From NCBI GenBank assembly GCA_034721895.1, contig JAYEND010000001.1, positions 62,001-126,000 of the forward strand: a stretch of DNA of 64,000 nucleotides, written 5' to 3'. The notes beneath the pieces are model-generated. The model saw nothing but the letters and a program-made list of their open reading frames with translations, ran no database searches and was not told the DNA's origin. The position numbers were made by a program, and so were the translations under genes. This stretch comes from SZUA-451 sp034721895. GTDB lineage: Bacteria; Campylobacterota; Campylobacteria; Campylobacterales; Sulfurovaceae. Below, one piece after another: positions 9,026-18,472 of this stretch; within the stretch, counting starts at the first letter, position 1, and every line of letters begins with the position of its first letter.

Positions 9026-10261
9026 TCAATGATGCTCATCCGCATCAAGATTGAAGAACTTGGTTCCTGCATAGTACATGGCTATACAAAGCCCCAGTCC
9101 ACCCAGAGAAATCATAATCTCAGTTGAACTTGGGATGTAGTGAACCCACTCCGGTGGAAGTTGATACTCAGTCTTCTTTAGCATCTGAAGCGGTTTAAGC
9201 TGGGTATCATGAACGAGGTTGTATCGCATAAAGAAGATACCGACCATGCCGCTCAGTGATGCCCAGAAGAGCACAACAGGTGATTTTCCCATATCTTTCA
9301 AGATCAAATAGAGCGGGATCACCATAGCCAAAATAACCTCTGCCCAGAATGTCCATGAACCGAGAATATGTATCGCAACCTCAGCCCGGTTCGGCATACC
9401 GCCATAAATATCTGTCAGCATTTTCCACGTCACAAAGAAGATCAGGATAGAGATCAGCAATGCCTGCATCTTTGCCAACCCTGTCAACATTTTCTTGACT
9501 GCTTCAGGGAACTCCAGCTTGTATCTAAAGCCCATTAGAATAAAGGCGATAAATATTCCGGTAATAAATGCCGTCAGGATGAAATAGGTCGGATAAAAGA
9601 CTCCGTTAGAAATCGGTCTGGCATTGAGAAAACCAAAGACAGATCCAAGGTTGGAGTGGGCTGCCAAACCGACCAGAAGCCCTGTCAAACCGAATATCTT
9701 CGCCATTTTCATATCATGCTTGAGCAGGAATACAAACTCGATGATCATAAAAGTCAAATAGAGCCCATAAAGTGTACCCATCCACCAGATAGCGGAAGCT
9801 AATCCCGGAGAAGCCACATTGTAAATCAGCATCGTTACAGGGTGCCCTATCTCAAAAGCGATCACCGCAAACCCTGCCAGGATGGTAACAATGGAGCCAA
9901 AGATCGCTCTCTTGGAGATCAGTTCATAATCTTTAAACCCAAAAACATCCCCCAGTGACCCAACGATACATAATCCCGTTGAACTCACAACAAAGAAGAT
10001 ATAAACCGCGATCAGCAATCCCCAGGGATGTTCTCTGGTGACATTATAGGCATGATGCCCCTGTCCCAGATAAATGGCAACACCAACTACGAACATCGCG
10101 ATAAATGCCAGTGTCACCACTGCTATCAGGTTATTTCGTGGTGTCTTCTCAAAATCCAATAAATCTTTAATCCCTATTTTATTATAAGGAATAGTAGAGA
10201 CAAAAGCTTTCGCTTTGGCCATCATGCTTGTTTCTTCTGTTTTTTCTACTGTTTCTGCCAT
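9026..10261 (-). CDS. psrC: NrfD/PsrC-family membrane quinone subunit
   Basis: A 411-residue integral membrane protein with about ten hydrophobic helices and no cofactor motif, as in the NrfD/PsrC family that exchanges electrons and protons with the menaquinone pool. A soluble N-terminal stretch of ~45 residues precedes the first helix. It is the last gene of a psrABC order on the minus strand, 10 bp after psrB, with AAGGAG before its ATG. With the periplasmic molybdoenzyme and the four-cluster ferredoxin it would make a quinone-linked sulfur-compound oxidoreductase. Confidence 0.85.
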   Translation of the reverse strand: MAETVEKTEETSMMAKAKAFVSTIPYNKIGIKDLLDFEKTPRNNLIAVVTLAFIAMFVVGVAIYLGQGHHAYNVTREHPWGLLIAVYIFFVVSSTGLCIVGSLGDVFGFKDYELISKRAIFGSIVTILAGFAVIAFEIGHPVTMLIYNVASPGLASAIWWMGTLYGLYLTFMIIEFVFLLKHDMKMAKIFGLTGLLVGLAAHSNLGSVFGFLNARPISNGVFYPTYFILTAFITGIFIAFILMGFRYKLEFPEAVKKMLTGLAKMQALLISILIFFVTWKMLTDIYGGMPNRAEVAIHILGSWTFWAEVILAMVIPLYLILKDMGKSPVVLFWASLSGMVGIFFMRYNLVHDTQLKPLQMLKKTEYQLPPEWVHYIPSSTEIMISLGGLGLCIAMYYAGTKFFNLDADEHH

Positions 10262-10271
10262 GATTCGCTCC

Positions 10272-10835
10272 TTATGTTAGATAGAAAAGTTTTGGTTTGG
10301 TACCAAGATGTGCTTTGAGAGAAAAGTGTTCTCTTGTTCTAAGCAATTCGCTGATTTCACTCTCAGGGTCATCCAAGTCACCAAAGGTTCGCACCTTCGT
10401 AGGACAGGTATTTTGACACGCTGTGGTAGTTTCACCACGGGCCAGTCTCGTATCTGTACAGAAAGTACATTTATCAACGGTCATCGTTCTGTCATCCACA
10501 TATCGTGCATCATAAGGACAGGCATTCATACAGTAGCTACACAAAATACACTTATCCGGGTCAACCCTGACCTGTCCCTGCTCACCATAATAGGTAGCAT
10601 TAGTAGGACAGACGGATTGACACGGAGCATCGTCACAGTGTTGACACTGGCTTGGCTCAAAGCTGCTGGAAACAATATCCAGGAATGGATACTCTCCCTC
10701 TATCTCTTTGACCCCTACCCAGATCCTATGCTTGTCAGCGCCCAGGAGAACACCGTTCTCCTCTTTACAGGCTACTTCACACGCTTTACAGTTAATACAA
10801 TTTTTATAATCTAAAGCCATTCCATATCTTGCCAT
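10272..10835 (-). CDS. psrB: Four-cluster 4Fe-4S electron transfer subunit, PsrB-like
   Basis: 187 residues with 16 Cys in four groups, beginning CINCKACEVAC, then CQHCDDAPCQSVC, CILCSYCMNAC and CTFC...CQNTC, each group ready to contribute to a [4Fe-4S] cluster. This is the DMSO reductase electron-wire subunit, carrying electrons between the molybdoenzyme PsrA and the membrane subunit PsrC. It has no signal peptide of its own and is presumably exported with Tat-bearing PsrA. The ATG has AAGGAAGG upstream, and the gene is 2 bp from psrA. Confidence 0.9.
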   Translation of the reverse strand: MARYGMALDYKNCINCKACEVACKEENGVLLGADKHRIWVGVKEIEGEYPFLDIVSSSFEPSQCQHCDDAPCQSVCPTNATYYGEQGQVRVDPDKCILCSYCMNACPYDARYVDDRTMTVDKCTFCTDTRLARGETTTACQNTCPTKVRTFGDLDDPESEISELLRTREHFSLKAHLGTKPKLFYLT

Positions 10836-10837
10836 GA

Positions 10838-13237
10838 TTACACCTTCCTTATTTCTACATTGGTTTCATGCATCGCTGCAGCACCATAAACCGGCTCAAG
10901 GATATCCTCAATCACCGCATTGTCATTTCCGCCATTCTTGTAGGCCCAAGTCAATGCAGAGCTCTCTTCACCAAAACCATGAACAAAAAAGAGTTGATTG
11001 GGCGCAACTTTTTCAGTTGGGTAGGCTCGGATAATGGTTGAGCCCGTACTGCTTTTTACCTCAAGCTTGTCACCGAAAGCAATCCCTTTTTCTTTTGCTG
11101 TACGCTTATTGATCCAAATATAATTTTCCGGCATCAAGTCTCTTAAGACAGAGTTATTCGCCGTACCGCTCTGAGTAAACTGTGCGTGTCGCCCGGTCAT
11201 CAGCCTGAACTTGCCCTTGGGAACAGAGAAGTTGTACTCCTCTCTCCAGATCGGCATGGGATCAATCCCTTTTTTACCCATATTGACAAGGTTACACTCG
11301 ATCTTGCCTGATGGTGTTTTGGCTTTGCCGCCAAGTACAGAGTATGATTTCGCTTTTTCCGGATAGTACTGATGCACATTGGCTGAGAGTTGCTTATAAT
11401 ACTCATCCATTTTGGGATAATAGACACCATACTTTTTCAGTGCTTCAGCCGCTCCATGATGGTCATGTACCGCATGTTCATTCAGCTCTTCCTGGTCATG
11501 AGCATAGATTTTAGTCAAATCAAACTCTGCATAGACTTCCTCTTCGCTTGAATCTTTGATCTCATCCTGCACATCTTCATCATATTTCTTGGTTATGTCA
11601 AAAAGTGGTTTGGAAAGTTGTGCCGTAAGCCCTCGTAAAATTTCATTGACCGGCTTGGACTCAAACATTGGATCAACCACTTTGTTTCGTTGTGCAATAG
11701 ACGGCTCTACACCGCCAAAGGTCTTCACCGGATCTGTTCGCTCCAGATAAGTACACTCCGGAAGCACCACATCTGCATACATCACTGTATCACTTGGCAT
11801 AGTATCAATGGTAACTACAAGCTCCATTTTCTTCAACATTTCAGCTGTTTTCGCAATGTTTGGCATATTCATCATTGGATTGTGCTTGTAGCAGAACATT
11901 CCACGTACATTGTACGGCATCTTGCCCTCTAAGAATCGGTTTCGCCAACCAAGCCAGGAACCGCCACCACTGACAACGGCACAGTCATCATAGCCGGCTT
12001 CACCTTGTTTGACATCTGTTTTCTTCTCAACCGCTCTTGATTCAGCTCTGGCATAAAGTGGCTCTAAAGCTTCATGCCCTTTAAGCTTCACTTTTGAACC
12101 AAAGATCAATCCACCTTTGGTATCGATACCTCCGCCAAGTCCCTGAAAGATCGCCATAGCGCGGCGCAATTGGAAATCATTTTGTGCAAAAGTACTTCTT
12201 CTTCCAGGATAATAGACTGCTTTGGGAGCATGTGCCATAAAGTCTCTGGCGATCTTATAAATATCTTTCGCTTTGACAGCTGTAATTTTTTCAGCCCACT
12301 CAGGTGTATATTTATTGGACAGGACACTGTTTTTGTATTCTTCAAAGCCATTGAAATTTTCAGCCACATACGCTTTGTCATAAAGATCTTCTGTCAAAAC
12401 TACATAGGTCAGCGCCAAAACAAATGCCAGATCGGTACCGGGATTGATCGCCAGCCATTTATCGGCTTTGGCTGCTGTATTGGTGAATCTCGGATCGATA
12501 CAGATCAGTTCCGCTCCTCTGCCTTTGGTACGCTTGAATGCGTCCATCGTATCCGGTGTCACGATCGCTTCTGCTCTGTTCGCACCAGCCATAATGATAT
12601 ACTCGGCATTATCCAAATCTGCCTGCGGATAGGCACCGATAGTTACCCCATAACCTGAGGCTACGGTCTGTAGACAGATCGAAGCATGGTTAAGCCAGTT
12701 CCCTGAACCAAATGCCTGGAAAAAAGTCTTGAACGTATGTTCTGCCATACCCTCACCTGCACAGAAAAGAAATGAAGAACGGTTATCTTTCTCTTCATCC
12801 AGGATCTTTGTAGTCTTTTCAGTGATGTACTTAAAGGCTTCATCCCATGTCACCTTTTTGAACTTGCCTTCCCCTTTTTCACCCACTCGGATCATCGGAA
12901 ATTTAAGTCTGTCCGGGTCATAAAGTGCCTGTATGCCGGCATTTCCTCTTGGACAGAGCATATTTTTTGATTTGGGGAACATGGGGTTTGGATCCAGTTT
13001 GGTCACCACCCCATCTTCTACTCTGGCAATAGCCGCACACTTGTTTACACACATTTCACAAAGTGTAGGAATTTCTTCAACCTCTTTGGCTGGACCTGTT
13101 TTGGTCGTAATAGTCAGCTCTTTATCATGTGTACTATCACTGCCAAAAAGATTGACAGCACTCGTTGCTGTACCACCAATCACACTCATTGCAACCGTTC
13201 CCTGAAGAAACTTTCGTCTCGACATCTCTACTTGCAT
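10838..13237 (-). CDS. psrA: Polysulfide/thiosulfate reductase-like molybdopterin subunit, Tat-exported
   Basis: 799 residues. The Tat motif SRRKFLQG near the N-terminus is followed by a hydrophobic stretch, so the enzyme is periplasmic. A [4Fe-4S] site follows (CEMCVNKC ... MLCPRGN), then the molybdopterin domains; ICLQTVASGYG carries the likely Cys ligand to Mo. The GTG at 13243 is too close to the SD, so the ATG at 13237 with AAGGAGGA 6-7 bp upstream is chosen. Family members reduce polysulfide, thiosulfate or sulfur, or run in reverse as sulfite dehydrogenase; sequence alone does not decide. Length is close to PsrA/PhsA and far below tetrathionate reductases. Confidence 0.87.
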   Translation of the reverse strand: MQVEMSRRKFLQGTVAMSVIGGTATSAVNLFGSDSTHDKELTITTKTGPAKEVEEIPTLCEMCVNKCAAIARVEDGVVTKLDPNPMFPKSKNMLCPRGNAGIQALYDPDRLKFPMIRVGEKGEGKFKKVTWDEAFKYITEKTTKILDEEKDNRSSFLFCAGEGMAEHTFKTFFQAFGSGNWLNHASICLQTVASGYGVTIGAYPQADLDNAEYIIMAGANRAEAIVTPDTMDAFKRTKGRGAELICIDPRFTNTAAKADKWLAINPGTDLAFVLALTYVVLTEDLYDKAYVAENFNGFEEYKNSVLSNKYTPEWAEKITAVKAKDIYKIARDFMAHAPKAVYYPGRRSTFAQNDFQLRRAMAIFQGLGGGIDTKGGLIFGSKVKLKGHEALEPLYARAESRAVEKKTDVKQGEAGYDDCAVVSGGGSWLGWRNRFLEGKMPYNVRGMFCYKHNPMMNMPNIAKTAEMLKKMELVVTIDTMPSDTVMYADVVLPECTYLERTDPVKTFGGVEPSIAQRNKVVDPMFESKPVNEILRGLTAQLSKPLFDITKKYDEDVQDEIKDSSEEEVYAEFDLTKIYAHDQEELNEHAVHDHHGAAEALKKYGVYYPKMDEYYKQLSANVHQYYPEKAKSYSVLGGKAKTPSGKIECNLVNMGKKGIDPMPIWREEYNFSVPKGKFRLMTGRHAQFTQSGTANNSVLRDLMPENYIWINKRTAKEKGIAFGDKLEVKSSTGSTIIRAYPTEKVAPNQLFFVHGFGEESSALTWAYKNGGNDNAVIEDILEPVYGAAAMHETNVEIRKV

Positions 13238-13267
13238 AAGCACTCCTCCTTCTATATAATATCATCA

Positions 13268-13302
13268 CTTATAAATAGGAGTAAATTTCTCTTATTTATA
13301 AG
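13268..13302. promoter_or_regulatory. Inverted repeat upstream of psrABC
   Basis: Perfect 10-bp arms CTTATAAATA (13268-13277) and TATTTATAAG (13293-13302) separated by 15 bp. It lies 30 bp before the psrA start, so it could be an operator or a hairpin in the leader mRNA. Very AT-rich surroundings; a chance palindrome cannot be excluded. Confidence 0.4.
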
Positions 13303-13470
13303 TTTATATTATAGTTTATAGTAGTTTGTCTTATGGAATTATGATTTACATCAAGAATTGGTGTTTTTTTATAAAATATGTGTAGTTATTACGTCAAAAG
13401 CATAAGGATACCCCTGAAAACTCAAATTTTCAAAAACTATTTTGAATAGCCGGGATTTTTAGAAATGCTC

Positions 13471-14604
13471 TTATTTAGGTCGATAAATAATCTTCATATC
13501 ATCCAGCTCTCCATATTCAAAATCTTTATGACAGGCAAAGCAGTTTGATTTATCTTTGATCTTTTTATCTTTATAGACGTATTTTGGAATATCTTTATGT
13601 GTCTCTCGCCAGTATGGGGTTTTGGTGATCGCTTTTGGCCTGCGTTCTCCCAGGGAATGCATTGTTTTGACAGAGACTTCACGGGTGGAGTGTTCGGCAC
13701 TATTGGCTACCAGGTATTCCAGTATGGAGCTTTGTGCAGGTTTGGAAATATTATCTTCAGTGATCTCCTCACCGCGGTGATTGTCCAATCCTGCCATGAT
13801 CCGTCTCCAAGACTTCTCGGGCAGGATATGAGGCGGATAGACCTTATGGCAATCGCCACAATCTCTGTAAAATACGGGGTGTTCAGCCTCATAGTCGATA
13901 TGTGAATGCTTTTTTAGAGTCAAAAAATTATAATCACTGCTGACAATAAAAAAATAGGTTGCCGTTGCCAGAGCGATTATAAAGAAAGAGAATACAGTAA
14001 GTCCTTTGCGCACTTCGGTATCTTTACCCTCTGTTCGTTTATATCCCGTAACCATAGCAAAAACCATGCCTGTTTTATGCCAAAACTGTTCAACTAAAAC
14101 TCCGGTGATATGGATAACAACCCAGGCAGCAAAGAGATAGGAAGCATATTTATGTATCATATCCAGAAGAAACATCGTTTCACTATAATCACTATTCAGC
14201 TCTCTAAAGAGGCCCTTTCCCTCCTGTACACCATAGAGAAGCAATCCTGATACGACAATAACAGACCCGACCAGCATTGCCCACACTGTGAACCAGCTTG
14301 ATGCCGGATTATGCCCTGCGGGTATCTTTCTCCATCTGTTTTGTACTTTTATAACAAAATACTCTTTGAGCTGTGAAGGTTTCAGTTTGAATGTTTTGAA
14401 TCTGGCATACTCCGGGCCGATAAATCCCCAAATGATTCTATAAATGATGATCGTAAGGAAGATAAATCCAAATGCAACATGGTCATGAAGCAGATGTTCA
14501 TAAAAAGAGGTGATGAATGCCGCCGTAAAAGAGAACGCCATCATCCAATGTATGATCCTTGTGCCAATGGGCCAGACAAATACATATCCTGCTTTTTTAT
14601 TCAT
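13471..14604 (-). CDS. Cytochrome b561 domain fused to a dihaem cytochrome c domain
   Basis: 377 residues. The first ~220 form a four- to five-helix cytochrome b561-type domain with candidate haem-b histidines (H19, H151, H165). The rest faces the periplasm and carries two c-type haem sites, CGDCH at 249-253 and CFACH at 355-359. Such a protein passes electrons between the quinone pool and periplasmic carriers. It is on the same strand as psrABC (downstream) and the SQR-like/cytochrome c pair (upstream), with terminator-like structure before it, so it may be its own transcript. Function inferred from cofactors and neighbours; partner unknown. Confidence 0.8.
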   Translation of the reverse strand: MNKKAGYVFVWPIGTRIIHWMMAFSFTAAFITSFYEHLLHDHVAFGFIFLTIIIYRIIWGFIGPEYARFKTFKLKPSQLKEYFVIKVQNRWRKIPAGHNPASSWFTVWAMLVGSVIVVSGLLLYGVQEGKGLFRELNSDYSETMFLLDMIHKYASYLFAAWVVIHITGVLVEQFWHKTGMVFAMVTGYKRTEGKDTEVRKGLTVFSFFIIALATATYFFIVSSDYNFLTLKKHSHIDYEAEHPVFYRDCGDCHKVYPPHILPEKSWRRIMAGLDNHRGEEITEDNISKPAQSSILEYLVANSAEHSTREVSVKTMHSLGERRPKAITKTPYWRETHKDIPKYVYKDKKIKDKSNCFACHKDFEYGELDDMKIIYRPK

Positions 14605-14721
14605 TGTATTATTCCATAATATAAAATGATAGCTTTTATAAGTATATCATAACTTTATGCAATGCAGAGAAATAAACAGGTTTGAAAATTAGTGAATGAT
14701 CGTATATCTCTGAAAAAGTAA

Positions 14722-14744
14722 CAGAGAAGAGAAACTCTTCTCTG
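14722..14744 (-). terminator. Rho-independent terminator of the flavoprotein/cytochrome c operon
   Basis: CAGAGAAGAG-AAA-CTCTTCTCTG, a perfect 10-bp stem with a 3-nt loop, followed on the minus strand by a run of T. It sits just after the stop codon of the cytochrome c lipoprotein. Confidence 0.75.
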
Positions 14745-14754
14745 ATTTGAAGTA

Positions 14755-15267
14755 TTAATGAGCGGCTGGTGTTTCTGCCGGGGCTGCCTCTGCCGCAGGT
14801 GTTTCTGCCGGGGCTGCCTCTGCCGCAGGTGTTTCAGCTGCTGGAGCTTCTGCAGGTGCTTCTGCAGGTACTTCTGCTGCTTTTGGCGCATCCATTTTAT
14901 AGAAACTCTTTTCTATAAATACCGCCATTGCTTTAGGATCATAGTCCCACCCCTTTTCCAAGAGTTTTTTCATATTATGTGCCATCTTCTCGTGTTCAGT
15001 ACCTGATGACTGATTAAGTCCATCATTCTTGACATCATAGAGATCAAGTTCGAGTTCACCAGCCTGTCTGTCATTCATCGGTGGCGTCTTCTTCTTGGTA
15101 TTTCCCTCTGCATTCTCTCCATGGCACTTATGACATGACCCTTCCCATACCTCTTTTGGTGACTTGGCATACGTTTTCGCTTCTGATGAGCTTTCAGGGG
15201 CGTTACCACATCCGCTCAATGCCAATAGTGCAGCAGCTGATAGTATTACGATATTTGTTTTCTTCAT
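14755..15267 (-). CDS. Monohaem cytochrome c lipoprotein with Ala/Pro/Glu-rich tail
   Basis: 170 residues. The signal peptide ends in the lipobox LSGC with C20 as the lipidated Cys, so it is membrane-anchored in the periplasm. CHKCH at 45-49 is the haem c site. The last ~40 residues are imperfect repeats of AAPAETPAAE, encoded by a 30-bp direct repeat, and are likely a flexible linker. The ATG at 15267 with AAGGAG upstream is preferred over more distal starts. It follows the SQR-like flavoprotein by 25 bp and is the natural electron acceptor for it, much as FccA serves FccB. That pairing is inferred. Confidence 0.82.
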   Translation of the reverse strand: MKKTNIVILSAAALLALSGCGNAPESSSEAKTYAKSPKEVWEGSCHKCHGENAEGNTKKKTPPMNDRQAGELELDLYDVKNDGLNQSSGTEHEKMAHNMKKLLEKGWDYDPKAMAVFIEKSFYKMDAPKAAEVPAEAPAEAPAAETPAAEAAPAETPAAEAAPAETPAAH

Positions 15268-15292
15268 AAAATTCTCCTTTTCCTCTGTTTTC

Positions 15293-16756
15293 TTATGCTC
15301 TGCCCGAAAGCATACCATATTGTGTCATTGGTTTCAGCGCATAGACTTTCAGCAACCACCAGATATATCTCTCCTGCGTAGGATCAAGAGGGAATGAAGG
15401 GGTAGGCTTTTTCGTCCAGTTAAACTCTGCAAGCATAACTGTACTGAGACTTGTGATCAATGGACAGACAGTATATCCCTCATATTTTGCTGTAGGCTCT
15501 TTGCCTTCCATGACTGAGATCAGGTTATCTATTACCACTTTATACTGCTTTCTGGCAGATCCCCCTGTTTTTCCCATAGGGACAGCGGCAATATCACCCA
15601 ATGCAAATACATTAGGGAATTTAATATGCTGAAGTGTCTCTTTGTTAACTGGAACCCATCCTTTTCCTGAACCTACCGGAGACTTGGCGATCTCTTTGGC
15701 TGCTGACATCGGGGGTGTAATATGAATGAAATCAAACGGTTTTTCCACAGTTTCTGCTTTCATCACGATGCCATGCTCTTCCAGATCCTCATCCCACTCA
15801 CCTTTCTCTTTCCAGTGTCTGGTAAATGTTGCAATCTTTTTCTCCGGATCTACACCAACAAGATTGTGTCTATAGTTCCACTTCATATCTCTTGCTTCGA
15901 ATTGATTGACGATCGCATCATGGTACTCTTTGACACCGAACATTTTACTACCATTGGGGTAAAAAGTGAGATCAGCATTGTCTCTGGCACCAGCCTCTCT
16001 CAATCTTGCATCCGTAAGATACATGATCTTTTTGGGAGCACCACCACATTTGATCGGTGTATTAGGGTGTGTAAAGACACCCGTTACTTTTTTGCCGCTT
16101 TTTGCATCAGCGATGAACTTTTGCATCTCTGCCCAGGTATCTGTTGCACCATTGGCAAAATAGATAGATGTGATCCCGTTTTTACCGATAACATTTCTTA
16201 CTGCGCTGTCATCACCTCTTGAAGTGATCGATTCATCAATGCCAAGTCCCTTGATCTTGGAATAGTCCAGCTGGAGGCCGGCTGCAATGATCATAAAATC
16301 ATATTTGATCGTTTTTCCACCGCTTGTTTTAACTGTATTGTTTTTAGGGTCAAACTCTACTGCTTTCTCTTTGATCAGTGTAACACCGCTTGGAACAAAA
16401 TCGTCTCTTCTATATTGTGTATCAGCATTTTCCCATACTCCGGCACCTACAAGTGTTTGTCCAGGCTGGTAAGATGTTGAAAATTCGCCCGGTTCAAGCA
16501 CAGTAATATCCGGATTATCCAATGTATTGGTCAATCTCGCTGCCGTTGACATACCGGCAAGTCCTCCGCCAATGATCAGGATCTTTCCTTTTGCAGCACT
16601 GCCACTCGCCTTTGCTTCTGTGGCTGCACCGCTACCCATGAGCATCGTCGCGCCGCCCACACCAAACATTTTGATCGCATCACGACGGGAGATTCCCTCC
16701 TCTTTAAAATGTGCATCGATAAGTTCCATGCCCTCTTTTAGCATTTTTTTATCCAA
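15293..16756 (-). CDS. Tat-exported sulfide:quinone reductase/FccB-like flavoprotein
   Basis: 487 residues. GISRRDAIKMFG with RR at 24-25 and a hydrophobic stretch is a Tat signal. The FAD-binding GGGLAG lies at 63-68 and the second FAD contact at FALGD. The protein holds just two Cys, C237 (IKCGGAPKK) and C431 (TVCPLIT), which match the redox pair of SQR and FccB; the third SQR Cys and the flavin-linking Cys of FccB are absent. It would oxidise sulfide in the periplasm and pass electrons to quinone or to the cytochrome c encoded next. SQR versus flavocytochrome c cannot be settled from sequence alone. Confidence 0.83.
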   Translation of the reverse strand: MDKKMLKEGMELIDAHFKEEGISRRDAIKMFGVGGATMLMGSGAATEAKASGSAAKGKILIIGGGLAGMSTAARLTNTLDNPDITVLEPGEFSTSYQPGQTLVGAGVWENADTQYRRDDFVPSGVTLIKEKAVEFDPKNNTVKTSGGKTIKYDFMIIAAGLQLDYSKIKGLGIDESITSRGDDSAVRNVIGKNGITSIYFANGATDTWAEMQKFIADAKSGKKVTGVFTHPNTPIKCGGAPKKIMYLTDARLREAGARDNADLTFYPNGSKMFGVKEYHDAIVNQFEARDMKWNYRHNLVGVDPEKKIATFTRHWKEKGEWDEDLEEHGIVMKAETVEKPFDFIHITPPMSAAKEIAKSPVGSGKGWVPVNKETLQHIKFPNVFALGDIAAVPMGKTGGSARKQYKVVIDNLISVMEGKEPTAKYEGYTVCPLITSLSTVMLAEFNWTKKPTPSFPLDPTQERYIWWLLKVYALKPMTQYGMLSGRA

Positions 16757-16782
16757 AATTTCTCCTTTATACGTTTTTTAAT

Positions 16783-16827
16783 TATCATCTTAGATTTTAC
16801 TTTAAACTATATAAAATCAAGATGATA
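16783..16827. promoter_or_regulatory. Inverted repeat upstream of the SQR-like operon
   Basis: Perfect 9-bp arms TATCATCTT (16783-16791) and AAGATGATA (16819-16827), 27 bp apart, in the AT-rich 90-bp gap before the flavoprotein. Possible operator pair; weak evidence. Confidence 0.3.
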
Positions 16828-16846
16828 TTAATCAAAAAATTATATT

Positions 16847-18451
16847 TTACTTATGATTATAATTTATGTTAATTTTATCAATAAGTAGTTGTAATGATGT
16901 TTTGCCTCTAAAATAATTTTCATTGATCGTATAGGAGAGAGTCACTCTCTCCCCTGCACTGAGCAGTTCACTGCTTTTAAACTTGACACCCGTGAGGATC
17001 ATACCATTTTGTTCAAATGCAAAGCGCAGATGTTCATTCTCTTTTCCTATCGTATCGGATTGTAGAATTTTCACCTCTCTGCTGATGAATTTCGGCTTCT
17101 GATTCTGCTGTCCGTAAGGTTCATACTGTTTCATCAAATATGTTAAATCAAAAGAGATTTCCGTAAAATCAAGTTCTCCCACTATATCAGGGTCATAAGA
17201 ACTTTCCTCATATGCCTGCATTTGATAATTTTCCTGCAATTTTGTTTTAAATAACTCCAGATTCTCTTCAGGAAGAGTCAATCCGATCGCAGCCTGATGA
17301 CCGCCAAATTTGATAAGATACTCCCGACAGTTTCCGGTAATTTCAAAAAGGTCACAGACTCCAAAACTTCTTCCACTGCCTTTATAATCCCCATTTTCAC
17401 TTTTTGTCAATGCAATTGCCGGTTTTTCGAAATGACGGGCCACTCTCGCTGCAACGATACCTATCACCCCCTCATGCCACTCTTCACCGTATACAACCAG
17501 TACCTCATCCCTTTTATCAACCTGTACCAGAGCCTGCTGCGTGATCAAATATTCAATCTCTTTTCTCAGGGTATTAAGTTTAACCAGTTTTTGCAGACTG
17601 CTTCTGGCATCATAAATATTTCTGCTTAACAGAAATTCAACTGCCAGAGAAGCATCCTCCATCCGCCCTGCACTGTTGATAATCGGTGCAAGCTGAAAAC
17701 CGATATCATCCCCGGCAAAGAACTCTTTGTCCAAATGCTCTTTAAAGGCCCGTATCGATGGTCTATTGCTTTGATTGAGCCGATGGATACCTGAGAGTAC
17801 CATTGCCCTGTTAATATGTTTCAAAGGCATCATATCAGCCACGATCGCAATGGCAACCAACTCAAGATAGGATTTGATATCTACCTTTGCACCCAATCTG
17901 TTTTTCAAAGAAGCGATCAGATACCAGGCGATCTGTGCACCACAGATATCTTCATAGGGAAAGGTACAGGTCTCCTGTTTTTGATCGATGATGGCATAGG
18001 CTTCCGGAATTTCCGGCGGTAGCAGATGGTGATCAGTGATGATCAGATCGATCTTCATTTTTCTGCACATTTTAGCAGCATCAACGGCAGAAATTCCATT
18101 GTCGACAGTAATGGCAAGATCAAATCCTTCGATTCTCGGAATAATAGTCGGGCTCAAGCCATATCCGTCTCTGAATCGATTGGGAATGATCCACTCCAAT
18201 TCCACCCCTATCTCATCAAAAAAGAGTTTCATCAGAGTCGTAGAGACAACCCCATCCACATCATAATCACCGATCAATACAATCTTTTCACCCTGATCGA
18301 TCGCTTTGGCAATGCGCTCGGTTGCTCTGTCCATATCTTTGAGAAGTGAAGGATTGGGAAGATCTTTCAGTGAGAGAAAACCATCTTCGCTGAAACGTTG
18401 CTGTAAAAGTTTTTCGAGTGAAGAGAGGGTTATTTTCGGATAGTTATACAT
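16847..18451 (-). CDS. recJ: Single-stranded-DNA exonuclease RecJ
   Basis: 534 residues, near the usual RecJ length. DHH-phosphoesterase motifs: GDYDVDGVVSTTLM near 60, TVDNG near 115, and TDHHLLP near 140 for the catalytic metals; GGHQAAIG marks the DHHA1 domain, then an OB-fold C-terminus. It degrades ssDNA 5' to 3' in recombination and mismatch repair. It is the last gene of the dnaA-dnaN-pyrG-recJ series on the minus strand. Confidence 0.93.
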   Translation of the reverse strand: MYNYPKITLSSLEKLLQQRFSEDGFLSLKDLPNPSLLKDMDRATERIAKAIDQGEKIVLIGDYDVDGVVSTTLMKLFFDEIGVELEWIIPNRFRDGYGLSPTIIPRIEGFDLAITVDNGISAVDAAKMCRKMKIDLIITDHHLLPPEIPEAYAIIDQKQETCTFPYEDICGAQIAWYLIASLKNRLGAKVDIKSYLELVAIAIVADMMPLKHINRAMVLSGIHRLNQSNRPSIRAFKEHLDKEFFAGDDIGFQLAPIINSAGRMEDASLAVEFLLSRNIYDARSSLQKLVKLNTLRKEIEYLITQQALVQVDKRDEVLVVYGEEWHEGVIGIVAARVARHFEKPAIALTKSENGDYKGSGRSFGVCDLFEITGNCREYLIKFGGHQAAIGLTLPEENLELFKTKLQENYQMQAYEESSYDPDIVGELDFTEISFDLTYLMKQYEPYGQQNQKPKFISREVKILQSDTIGKENEHLRFAFEQNGMILTGVKFKSSELLSAGERVTLSYTINENYFRGKTSLQLLIDKININYNHK

Positions 18452-18472
18452 AAATCAACCTAATGGAGTCTG

